Of a DNA stretch of 15,783 nt, positions 6,737 through 12,877 are shown piece by piece. The notes beneath the pieces were generated by a model. The model was not told where the DNA came from. It did no database searches and was given only the letters and a program-made list of their open reading frames with translations. The stretch spans positions 1-15,783 of the forward strand of contig DASPVP010000152.1 in assembly GCA_035622315.1 (NCBI GenBank), written 5' to 3'. Every line of letters begins with the position of its first letter. Within the stretch, counting starts at the first letter, position 1. A program made the translations under genes and the position numbers. This DNA comes from JAJPHJ01 sp035622315 (GTDB lineage: Bacteria; Vulcanimicrobiota; Vulcanimicrobiia; Eremiobacterales; Eremiobacteraceae).

Positions 6737-7193
6737 TGATCACACCCCGCATGATCGGGTAGTGATAGAAGCAGCCGAAGAGGTAGGTGCCGGTCTGCGC
6801 CGTCTGCAGGGGTTGGGAAAACGCATTGGGGAGCAAGACGCCAGACGACCAGCCCGGTTGCGAGACATCGGTGCCGCTCTGGGTGAGAGCCGCGTTTGAT
6901 ATCGGATTGCCCGGAGGAAAAGCTGCGGCGGCGATACTCGATGCGGTGTGGTTGAACGAGTCCTCGTTGTGGAATTGCACGGTCGTGCCGTGTGCCACCA
7001 CGACGATGTTTGGGCTGAAGCCACCGATCGTGCCGAACTGACTCGAGGTCTGGCCGAACTTTGTGAGACTTTCCTGGACGAGGACGCCGTTCGCGACTTG
7101 GTCGCTGCTGGGTGCACCCGGTGCTCCTGCCGTGCAGCCGGCGAACACCGTCGCGATCGCGGCGCAGATGAATGAAGATGCCGACCGGTTCAT
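6726..7193 (-). CDS. cupredoxin-domain lipoprotein (plastocyanin-like)
   Basis: A 155-residue blue-copper-type protein anchored in the envelope. The ATG at 7193 is chosen over an in-frame TTG at 7229 because it gives a standard lipoprotein signal with lipobox VFAGC (Cys20). The cupredoxin fold covers about residues 38-155. Likely type 1 copper ligands are His82 (DSFNHTAS), Cys141, His144 and Met148 in GCFYHYPIM. The C-x2-H-x3-M spacing is close to plastocyanin's C-x2-H-x4-M. A longer loop (about 88-118) sits between the first histidine and the C-terminal ligand cluster. The gene overlaps the haem-protein gene downstream, so it is the natural electron partner. No strong ribosome site is visible. 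Copper binding is expected but not proved. Confidence 0.88.
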   Translation of the reverse strand: MNRSASSFICAAIATVFAGCTAGAPGAPSSDQVANGVLVQESLTKFGQTSSQFGTIGGFSPNIVVVAHGTTVQFHNEDSFNHTASSIAAAAFPPGNPISNAALTQSGTDVSQPGWSSGVLLPNAFSQPLQTAQTGTYLFGCFYHYPIMRGVIIVQ

Positions 7194-7219
7194 GACGAGA
7201 GAACTGTAGGACGCAGGCC

Positions 7220-7239
7220 TGAAAGGCAAATGAAAGGGG
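7220..7239. promoter_or_regulatory. putative 11-bp-spaced direct repeat (copy 2)
   Basis: TGAAAGG and ATGAAAGGGG on the plus strand have TGA triplets 11 bases apart, as in copies at 151-170 and 14451-14470. On the minus strand it is CTTTCAT, four bases, CTTTCAG. It lies between the divergent cupredoxin and HhH genes, 26 bases from the cupredoxin start and 45 from the HhH start. An inverted repeat (GGTGCC 7238-7243, GGCACC 7253-7258) abuts it. It is the weakest of the three copies. Confidence 0.2.
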
Positions 7240-7284
7240 TGCCGACAAGCGTGGCACCACCCTGTTCAAAGCGGACGCACATCT

Positions 7285-7791
7285 ATGCCGGCATCGTATC
7301 CATTCACGACAAATTCAGCTGCGAATCGACTGCTCGCGCGCAGCGGCACCGCGCTGCTCATCGGTCTGTGTCTTGACCAGCAGGTTCGGACAGAAAAAGC
7401 GTTTGCAGGTCCCTACGAGCTGTCCGAACGCCTGGGGTACCTGGACGCGCGCAAGATCGCGAGGCTTTCGGCCGCGAAGCTGACCGCAGTGTTCCGCCGT
7501 CCGCCGGCGTTGCACCGCTATCCGCGCATGATGGCGGATCGGGTGCGCGCGCTGTGCGCGGTCATCGCGAAGGAATACCGCAACGACGGCGCGCGCGTGT
7601 GGGCGGGAGCGAAGGACGCGGCCGAAGCGCGCGAGCGGCTCGCAGCCCTACCAGGGTTTGGGCCGGGCAAGGTGGCTGCGGCGCTCTACGTGCTGGGGAA
7701 ATTCGGACGCGTTCGTCTTCCCGGCTGGCAGCGGATGTCGTCGGAACAGGATTCGCCCTGGGAGTTCAAGTCGGGCAAGAAGGTGGTCTAG
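7285..7791 (+). CDS. HhH-GPD-type base-excision repair-like protein
   Basis: A 168-residue protein resembling short HhH-GPD-type DNA glycosylase-like proteins, best known from Actinobacteria. Matching features are LLIGLCLDQQVRTEKAF (24-40), the RRPPALHRYPRMMADRV block (71-87), and a helix-hairpin-helix LPGFGPGKV (122-130) followed by AAALYVLGKFG. A canonical family member would place a catalytic aspartate about 20 residues after the hairpin; the corresponding stretch here (GRVRLPGWQRM) has none. The hairpin should still bind DNA backbone, but glycosylase activity is uncertain. The ATG has a weak ribosome site. The gene is alone on its strand and ends tail to tail with the M61 peptidase gene, sharing a CTAG. 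Confidence 0.8.
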   Translation: MPASYPFTTNSAANRLLARSGTALLIGLCLDQQVRTEKAFAGPYELSERLGYLDARKIARLSAAKLTAVFRRPPALHRYPRMMADRVRALCAVIAKEYRNDGARVWAGAKDAAEARERLAALPGFGPGKVAAALYVLGKFGRVRLPGWQRMSSEQDSPWEFKSGKKVV

Positions 7792-9677
7792 CGCCCGATC
7801 GGCGCTGCGATCTTCGCGAGCATGTCCGGTCCCTGGCCCGTACGTATGAGGTGAGGATAGCGCTCGCCGCCGCGATAGACAAGCAGATATGTCCGGAAGA
7901 ACGTGTCGTCGTCGCCGAGCAGCGCGATGGGTGCACCGCTGCGCTGTGACGCTTCGAGCGCAGCGCGCAAGAGATCTCCGCTGAACTCACGGCCGTTCAC
8001 GGCCACGATCTTGACGCCTTGCGCGAGCCCGGCTTGCCACGCGGGTGACGGATCGCGCACCGCACTCACCGTACCGTCGCCATCGATGCGCAGCCCGAGC
8101 GAGTACCAGGCATCTGTCTGGTCGCTGTCGTGGTTCGCAACGTCGACGAGATTCGGCGTCGCCGTGTACACGAGGCGCCAGCCCGAACGTTGCAGCCAAT
8201 CATCCGGCGGGTGGACGGCGACCTCGTAGATCGTTCGTTGGAAAAAGCCGTGCCAATCGTAGGGCACGACCGTGCCGAGGAGCCGCTCCACGTCCTCGCG
8301 TGTGTACGTGACGACCTCGGGGCCGGTGTCGGGCGGCCCTGCAAACGCGCGCAGAAAGTCTTCGAGAGATTTCTGGCCCGCGCTCTGCTGGCGGATGATC
8401 GTGTCGACGTCGAGCCAGACCAGCTCGCCCTCGTAGTAGAAGTCGTCCGTCGAACGGCGCAGCGACGGATAGTCGCCTTGTGGGTAGTAGAGGTAAGGGG
8501 CCGCGACGGCGGTGTCCACGAGGGGGTCGGCGAGCCTGCCCGGCTCTGCATCTTCGCGCGCGTAGACCGACGCCATGTATTCCGGGAAGATCTTGGGATC
8601 GCGGATCCCTATCCGAAACGAGAGCAGGTCGCCGAGATACTGGTTGAGACCCTCATAGACCCAGAGAAGATCCGTCTGCATCGGGATCTGAAAATTTGCG
8701 GTCGCAAGATCCGCAGGCCGGCGGTACTTGCCGTTCCACGAGTGCGCGAATTCATGCGTGAGCGCATCACCGTCCGAAATGCGCTTGTCTGGGTTCGAGA
8801 AGTAGTCCGTGGGCAAGCGGTTGTCGCTCGACTGATGATGTTCGATGCCGTCCTCCGGAAACGCATCCGTCAGGACGACGAGCGTGTGATGGACGTAGAA
8901 GTGGCGAGCGTGGAACATGGCGAGCGCCTGGGGTACCATCCGCCGATATGCGGCGAGCAGGTCAGGCGGGATCTCCAGATTGTCCGGGGTCTCGGCGAAG
9001 ACGTCCATCTGTGCGGATGCCGGTCCGTTCGACCAGATCGTGTAGTGCTTTGCGTACGCTCCGCAATCGAGCGGCGAATCGACGAGCGTGCGCAGCGTCG
9101 TCTGGTCGAAGTCGATGCGCGCGCCGCTGCGCTGGGCGATAGGCAGCGCGGTCGCGAAGTCCCAGCCTTGCGGCAGCACGATGCTGGCTTTCACGTACAC
9201 GTCGCCGGAGTCGGTGTCGTTTTGATAGACGAGATCGCGGTTCCAGTTAACGACCGCGAGGTGACTCGTCGCCATCTCGTCGTTCGGGGCGTTGACGAGA
9301 ACGTCGAAATCCACCTCGATCGCCGTCGTGCCCGGCGGCACGAGCACGTGGAAAGCGAACAGATCCACAGGGTCGCGCGACCAGGGAAGAGCTGCTCCGT
9401 TCGACGTGACCCGTACGGTCGCCACGTCGTAGATCGGTCCAGTCGGGCTGTGCTCACCTGGTATCCACTTCGGATAGACGAAGGTGAACGGTCCAGGAGC
9501 GACCGGCAACGTGACATGCGCTACCATGATACCCCGCGATGCGTCGCGCGCATCGAGCAGGACGATCATCGGTTGCGTGGCGGTCGCGAGCGACACCGCG
9601 TTCGCATTGGGTTCGTCCGCAAGCGCGTGTGTGGCGCAGCATAGCAGAAGAGCAAATAAGGCGGCTAGTCGTCGCAC
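7788..9677 (-). CDS. M61-family metallopeptidase (glycyl aminopeptidase-like) with PDZ domain
   Basis: A 629-residue exported zinc peptidase. The GTG at 9677 is preferred over an upstream ATG at 9755: GAGGAG lies 6 bases before it, it gives a clean signal peptide ending in ALA (about residue 20), and it avoids overlap with the hydrolase gene. An N-terminal beta-rich domain (about 30-235) is followed by the catalytic domain with HEFAHSW (zinc ligands His308 and His312, catalytic Glu309) and the third ligand Glu342 in VYEGLNQYLG. EHHQS (about 279-283) and FYYEGELVWLDVD (about 413-425) are further family landmarks. A PDZ-like domain lies at about 525-585, with PAWQAGLAQGVKIVAVNG as its binding-groove segment. 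M61 enzymes cleave N-terminal Gly or Ala from peptides; the substrate here is unknown. It is last in a three-gene operon. Confidence 0.93.
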   Translation of the reverse strand: MRRLAALFALLLCCATHALADEPNANAVSLATATQPMIVLLDARDASRGIMVAHVTLPVAPGPFTFVYPKWIPGEHSPTGPIYDVATVRVTSNGAALPWSRDPVDLFAFHVLVPPGTTAIEVDFDVLVNAPNDEMATSHLAVVNWNRDLVYQNDTDSGDVYVKASIVLPQGWDFATALPIAQRSGARIDFDQTTLRTLVDSPLDCGAYAKHYTIWSNGPASAQMDVFAETPDNLEIPPDLLAAYRRMVPQALAMFHARHFYVHHTLVVLTDAFPEDGIEHHQSSDNRLPTDYFSNPDKRISDGDALTHEFAHSWNGKYRRPADLATANFQIPMQTDLLWVYEGLNQYLGDLLSFRIGIRDPKIFPEYMASVYAREDAEPGRLADPLVDTAVAAPYLYYPQGDYPSLRRSTDDFYYEGELVWLDVDTIIRQQSAGQKSLEDFLRAFAGPPDTGPEVVTYTREDVERLLGTVVPYDWHGFFQRTIYEVAVHPPDDWLQRSGWRLVYTATPNLVDVANHDSDQTDAWYSLGLRIDGDGTVSAVRDPSPAWQAGLAQGVKIVAVNGREFSGDLLRAALEASQRSGAPIALLGDDDTFFRTYLLVYRGGERYPHLIRTGQGPDMLAKIAAPIGR

Positions 9678-9705
9678 GGTCGACTCCTCGAAGCAGCCCG
9701 CACGC

Positions 9706-10494
9706 TTAGGTGCTCGCAGAGCCAACTCCGCTCTGGAGAAAATGGCGTACGGCATCGGTCACGATCTCGGGGCGCTCGAGATTCGGCAGATGCCCGGCTT
9801 GCGCGACCCCGACGAATTGCGCGCCCTGGATCGCGCCGGCCATGGCACGCGCCTCTTGCTCGCTGACGTATCGGTCGTCGAGCCCGTGCACGACGAGGAC
9901 TGGGATCCGCAGTTCTCCGAGGAGCGGTGTCGAGTCCGGGCGCGATGCCATCGCTCGCTGCGCCGCCGCTACGCCTGCCGGGGTGGCGTCGTGTACGAGC
10001 GCACGAACGCGCTTGACGACTGCCGGGCGCTGCTCGAGCGTCGCCGCGGAAAGCGCGCCAAGGTGCCACTCGTCCTCGAGAAACCCGCATCCCTCGCGCT
10101 CGACCCGGTCGGCGAGCGCCAAACGGTTGGTGCGGGCGGTCTCTGCGTCGGCCGAGGCTTTGCTGTTCAGCAGCACGAGCTGCGAGACAAGAGCTGGCGC
10201 GACGCGCAACAGCGCGAACGCGAGATAGCCTCCCATCGAGCAACCGGCGACCGCAGCACGGGTGACGCCCTCTCGCTTCAGGCGGTCGGCGATCTCTCGG
10301 GCGAGCTCGTCTAAGCTGCCCGCGATCTCAGCTGCGGCTGAGGCGCCAAACCCCGGCAGATCCGGAGCCCAGACCTTAGCGAGCTCGCTGAAGCTTGGCA
10401 GCTGGTCGTCCCACATCGCAGCGTTCAAAGGGAACGCATGCAACAGCAGGAGGGGCGGCCCGGAGCCGCGCGTGTGAAATATGATCTGCGTCAT
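9706..10494 (-). CDS. alpha/beta-hydrolase
   Basis: A 262-residue cytosolic hydrolase similar in layout to BioH or 3-oxoadipate enol-lactonase. The oxyanion-hole segment is LLLLHAFPLN (15-24), the nucleophile elbow GCSMGG places Ser86, the acid is Asp207 (in VVHGLDDRYV) and the base is His235 (in AQAGHLPNLE). A cap region (about 115-185) is rich in helices. The length is normal. The gene lies 46 bases after the zinc-ribbon gene and 28 before the M61 gene on the same strand. I cannot assign a substrate, and the neighbours give no pathway, so no symbol is given. Confidence 0.93.
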   Translation of the reverse strand: MTQIIFHTRGSGPPLLLLHAFPLNAAMWDDQLPSFSELAKVWAPDLPGFGASAAAEIAGSLDELAREIADRLKREGVTRAAVAGCSMGGYLAFALLRVAPALVSQLVLLNSKASADAETARTNRLALADRVEREGCGFLEDEWHLGALSAATLEQRPAVVKRVRALVHDATPAGVAAAQRAMASRPDSTPLLGELRIPVLVVHGLDDRYVSEQEARAMAGAIQGAQFVGVAQAGHLPNLERPEIVTDAVRHFLQSGVGSAST

Positions 10495-10540
10495 ACCGAC
10501 CTGGTCCGAGGCCCGAGATATATGGGCAAAAGCTCTTTGA

Positions 10541-10690
10541 TTAGTCGACCCGCCGAAACGTTACATTCCCACACGAACATGCTTCGATTTCGAACGACAG
10601 GGCATACTCCGTCGTCACCTTTCCGCACGCTTCGCACCGGTACGTGCCCGGTCCGGCGAGCTGTCCGACTGTGAACTGCTGCTCATCCAT
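10541..10690 (-). CDS. small zinc-ribbon protein
   Basis: A 49-residue protein. The frame extends further upstream, but the ATG at 10690 has GGAG 9 bases before it, and the sequence before it has no family character. The metal site is YRCEACG (Cys19, Cys22) and EACSCGN (Cys38, Cys40), a CxxC plus CxC ribbon with a strand on each side. The form GTYRCEACGK...CSCGNVTFRR resembles small zinc-ribbon-containing proteins of unknown role in many bacteria. It probably binds one zinc ion; the protein may mediate protein or nucleic-acid contacts. It heads the operon with the hydrolase and the M61 peptidase and is divergent from the Cys-rich gene at 10740. Confidence 0.75.
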   Translation of the reverse strand: MDEQQFTVGQLAGPGTYRCEACGKVTTEYALSFEIEACSCGNVTFRRVD

Positions 10691-10739
10691 CCGGTCCACT
10701 CCGTCTGCTCGGACACAAACGCAACTCCTCGCTAGTCGT

Positions 10740-11096
10740 ATGAGCATGCAAGACTCAGTCGAGAACCTCCTGGAAAATCTGTTGCAAGGCCCCGTCGAAC
10801 CCAACGCGGACGCTTGGAACCGTTTTGGCGAACATGCAGAGCACGGCATCCGTTGCCCGCTCTTCAAGACCGACAAGATGTGCCAGGCCTGCTGCGAGCA
10901 CTTCACTCGCGATCTCTTCGACGGAGCCCGGATCGAGTCTGCATTCGACGATGCGTACACGCGGTTTCGCTTGACGGCGCGGCGCGAAGTGAGCCGGCCG
11001 GTCTTCCGCCATCTCGCCTCGTACGCATGCCGCCGCTGCCCGAACAACCCGCTGCGCCAGGTCCCGGCAAACGAACTGGAAGGCGACAGCGACTAA
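10740..11096 (+). CDS. cysteine-rich protein of unknown function
   Basis: A 118-residue cytosolic-looking protein. The frame is open further upstream, but the ATG at 10740 is taken because the upstream part is antisense to the zinc-ribbon gene. No good ribosome site is seen; an ATG two codons later is an alternative. The N-terminal 35 residues are an acidic helix. Six cysteines are arranged as Cys39, Cys48-x2-Cys51-Cys52 and Cys97-x2-Cys100, with His54 near the central group. This pattern suggests a zinc or iron-sulphur site. The section between (about 60-90) is charged and helical. I recognise no named family. It is divergent from the zinc-ribbon gene with only 49 bases between, and a strong terminator ends it. 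Confidence 0.72.
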   Translation: MSMQDSVENLLENLLQGPVEPNADAWNRFGEHAEHGIRCPLFKTDKMCQACCEHFTRDLFDGARIESAFDDAYTRFRLTARREVSRPVFRHLASYACRRCPNNPLRQVPANELEGDSD

Positions 11097-11125
11097 GGCT
11101 CACGCACGACGCTAACACACAAAAC

Positions 11126-11162
11126 GCATGGGGGCGATTGAAAAATCGCCCCCATGCTTTTT
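11126..11162. terminator. strong terminator, palindrome family copy A
   Basis: GCATGGGGGCGATT (11126-11139) pairs perfectly with AATCGCCCCCATGC (11144-11157): a 14-bp stem, 4-base loop, then five T residues on the plus strand (11158-11162). It ends the Cys-rich gene 30 bases after its stop. On the minus strand the stem is followed by GTTTTG, so it may also serve the convergent DUF1501 operon. Confidence 0.92.
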
Positions 11163-11168
11163 ATCCAA

Positions 11169-11206
11169 GCGCAATGTAGGAGGCGATTGGAAATCGCCCC
11201 TTGCGC
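11169..11206. repeat. imperfect palindrome, family copy B
   Basis: An outer stem GCGCAA/TTGCGC (11169-11174, 11201-11206) encloses an inner stem GGCGATT/AATCGCC (11182-11188, 11192-11198), with unpaired TGTA on one side. The core TGTAGGAGGCGATTG is nearly the same as TGTAGGGGGCGACTG on the minus strand at 12861-12875. It sits 13 bases after the 120-residue gene's stop on the minus strand and probably forms the operon's 3' hairpin, although it lacks a U-tract. Confidence 0.65.
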
Positions 11207-11219
11207 TAGCGGTCAGACT

Positions 11220-11582
11220 TTACTGGGTCGGCGCTTGTCCGCTGACACCGACCGCCTGGAGCGCTGCTTGCACTTGGCCGAGCGCTTGCTGCAGGAAGCC
11301 GATCGCCTGCTCCTTGTGGCCCGAGTAGTCGTTCGGGTCTCGCTGAAGCATGGTGATGAGATGGCCCAAATTGCGGTCGGCATGCTCGAGAAGCGCATTG
11401 GGGTTGGGCGACGACATGCCACGCGGGCCGGCGCCGAATCGCCCCTCTCCAGGCTGGCACGGATCGGTGCCGCCCGGCGCATTCGACTGCGTGGGATCGG
11501 TCGTGTCCGCGAGCACAGCCCCGGCCGCGACGAGAGCGCCTGCGCCGGCGATAGCTGCGGTGATGAATTGCTTTCGTTCCAT
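11220..11582 (-). CDS. small secreted helical protein
   Basis: A 120-residue exported protein of unknown function. Its signal peptide (1-25) runs MERKQFITAAIAGAGALVAA and ends at VLA. After a Pro/Gly/Asn-rich linker (about 26-62), the C-terminal half (63-110) forms two likely amphipathic helices: ALLEHADRNLGHLITMLQ, and GHKEQAIGFLQQALGQVQAA. The helices carry two histidines. GGGAGA lies 8 bases before the ATG. It follows DUF1501 by 26 bases in the same direction and so is probably the third gene of that operon. I recognise no named family; it may be a helical-hairpin binding protein. Confidence 0.8.
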   Translation of the reverse strand: MERKQFITAAIAGAGALVAAGAVLADTTDPTQSNAPGGTDPCQPGEGRFGAGPRGMSSPNPNALLEHADRNLGHLITMLQRDPNDYSGHKEQAIGFLQQALGQVQAALQAVGVSGQAPTQ

Positions 11583-11608
11583 GGTGGTGGTCTCCCGATC
11601 GTGTCAGT

Positions 11609-12832
11609 TCACACGAAGTTCAAGGTGGTGAAGGATCCCCCCAAGATGGGCGCTGAGTCCACGCCCAACCACCGCTCGAGCACGGTCGCGTACACCGAGC
11701 GGAAATCTGTGTGCCATTTGAGGTTGCCGAAGTCGAGATCCGACAGGCTGGGATGATCGCCGTAGATACCGCCCTTCACCCCGCCGCCGATGAGGAACAT
11801 CGGCGCCGCGGTGCCGTGATCGGTGCCGCGATTCGCGTTCTCTTGCACGCGCCGTCCGAACTCTGAGAAGGTCATGGTCAGCACCTGGCCGTCAAGCTGG
11901 TGGGCGGCGAGATCGTCGTAGAACGCCTTCATCCCGCCCGAGAACTGGTCGAGCAGCCGATCCTGCGTGCCGCGCTGCTGGGCGTGGGTGTCAAACGAGC
12001 CCAAGCTGACGTAGATCACCTTGGTGCCGACGCCCGAGGCCACCACGGCCGCCGCGAGGTTCAGACCCTGTGCGAACGGCGTCTGGGGATAGTCGACTGC
12101 AGGTTTGTAGCCCGCCACGAGATGCGGCAACTCGGCCGAGCTCGCGTTCGCGTCGTGTTCGACCTCTTGCACGAGCTTCAGATAGGGGCTTTGAAACGCA
12201 TAGTCGGCGGCCGAGCCGTTGAGGATCGCATCGGCTGAGGACTGCTCGTCGCGCGCGCCCTTGAACCCCCCGGTCTTGAAGTTCTGAATCGTCGGCACGT
12301 CTGTCTCGTTGGAAACCATCATCTTCGGCAGGATCGGACCGATGGCGACGCCTTTGAACAGATTGCTCTTCGGCATGCCTGAGTCGTCGAGATAACGGCC
12401 CGCCCAGCCGGTATCGAGGATCGTGTCCGGAGCGGCCGTCTGCCAGATCTCGGTGGAGCGGAAGTGTGACAAGTTCGGATTCGGGTAGTGCACGCCCTGA
12501 AGAACCGCGACCCGCTGCTGGTCGTAGAGCGCTTTGATGCCGGCGAGCTTCGGGTTAAGCCCGAGCCCGCTGTCGAAGCGCAGCACGTCGCCTTCCGCTA
12601 CGTTGATCGTCGGCCGCACTTGATAGTAGGTGGGATCTCCGAACGGCACCACGGTGTTGAGGCCGTCATTGCCGCCCTGCAAGTTCACGACGAGCAACGT
12701 GCGCGTTCCTGACGATCCGGGCGAGACGACCGCACCAGCCGCGCGCGCGGCCCGCGCGAAGATCGAGTCGATGGCCAGGAAGCCGGCGAACGCGCCGACG
12801 CTTTGCTGGATGAATTGCCGTCGTGTGTTCAT
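11609..12832 (-). CDS. DUF1501 family protein (Tat-exported)
   Basis: A 407-residue protein of the DUF1501 family, related in fold to sulfatases and alkaline phosphatases; no activity is established for the family. The N-terminus MNTRRQFIQQ carries a twin-arginine motif before a hydrophobic stretch, so it is exported folded. Family landmarks are NLQGGNDGLNTVVP (50-63), a central region containing SLGSFDTHAQQ, FSEFGRR, and TDHGTAAPMFLIGGGVKGG towards the C-terminus, where Asp and His residues may bind metal. The length is normal. AGAGGAG lies 9 bases before the ATG, immediately after the hairpin at 12849-12870. Its gene follows DUF1800, the usual partner. Confidence 0.93.
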   Translation of the reverse strand: MNTRRQFIQQSVGAFAGFLAIDSIFARAARAAGAVVSPGSSGTRTLLVVNLQGGNDGLNTVVPFGDPTYYQVRPTINVAEGDVLRFDSGLGLNPKLAGIKALYDQQRVAVLQGVHYPNPNLSHFRSTEIWQTAAPDTILDTGWAGRYLDDSGMPKSNLFKGVAIGPILPKMMVSNETDVPTIQNFKTGGFKGARDEQSSADAILNGSAADYAFQSPYLKLVQEVEHDANASSAELPHLVAGYKPAVDYPQTPFAQGLNLAAAVVASGVGTKVIYVSLGSFDTHAQQRGTQDRLLDQFSGGMKAFYDDLAAHQLDGQVLTMTFSEFGRRVQENANRGTDHGTAAPMFLIGGGVKGGIYGDHPSLSDLDFGNLKWHTDFRSVYATVLERWLGVDSAPILGGSFTTLNFV

Positions 12833-12848
12833 GGATCGAATCTCCTCT

Positions 12849-12870
12849 GGGGCGACTTAACAGTCGCCCC
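12849..12870. repeat. intercistronic palindrome, family copy C
   Basis: GGGGCGACT (12849-12857) pairs with AGTCGCCCC (12862-12870) around a 4-base loop. It lies in the 45-base gap between DUF1800 and DUF1501 and ends next to the DUF1501 ribosome binding site. No U-tract follows, so it should not act as a full terminator. It shares core and flank (minus strand TGTAGGGGGCGACTG) with copy B. It may stabilise or process the messenger between the two genes. Confidence 0.7.
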
Positions 12871-12877
12871 CTACAGT

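Noticed and set aside
7191..7229. TTG at 7229 as the cupredoxin start
   Set aside because: It adds 12 residues before a textbook lipoprotein signal that begins at the ATG at 7193.
8130..9644. Plus-strand open frame of 504 codons
   Set aside because: Entirely antisense to the M61 peptidase, whose motifs and PDZ domain are clear; the composition is Arg/Val-rich shadow sequence.
9675..9755. ATG at 9755 as the M61 start
   Set aside because: It would overlap the hydrolase gene and put 26 charged residues before the signal peptide; the GTG at 9677 has GAGGAG at the right distance.
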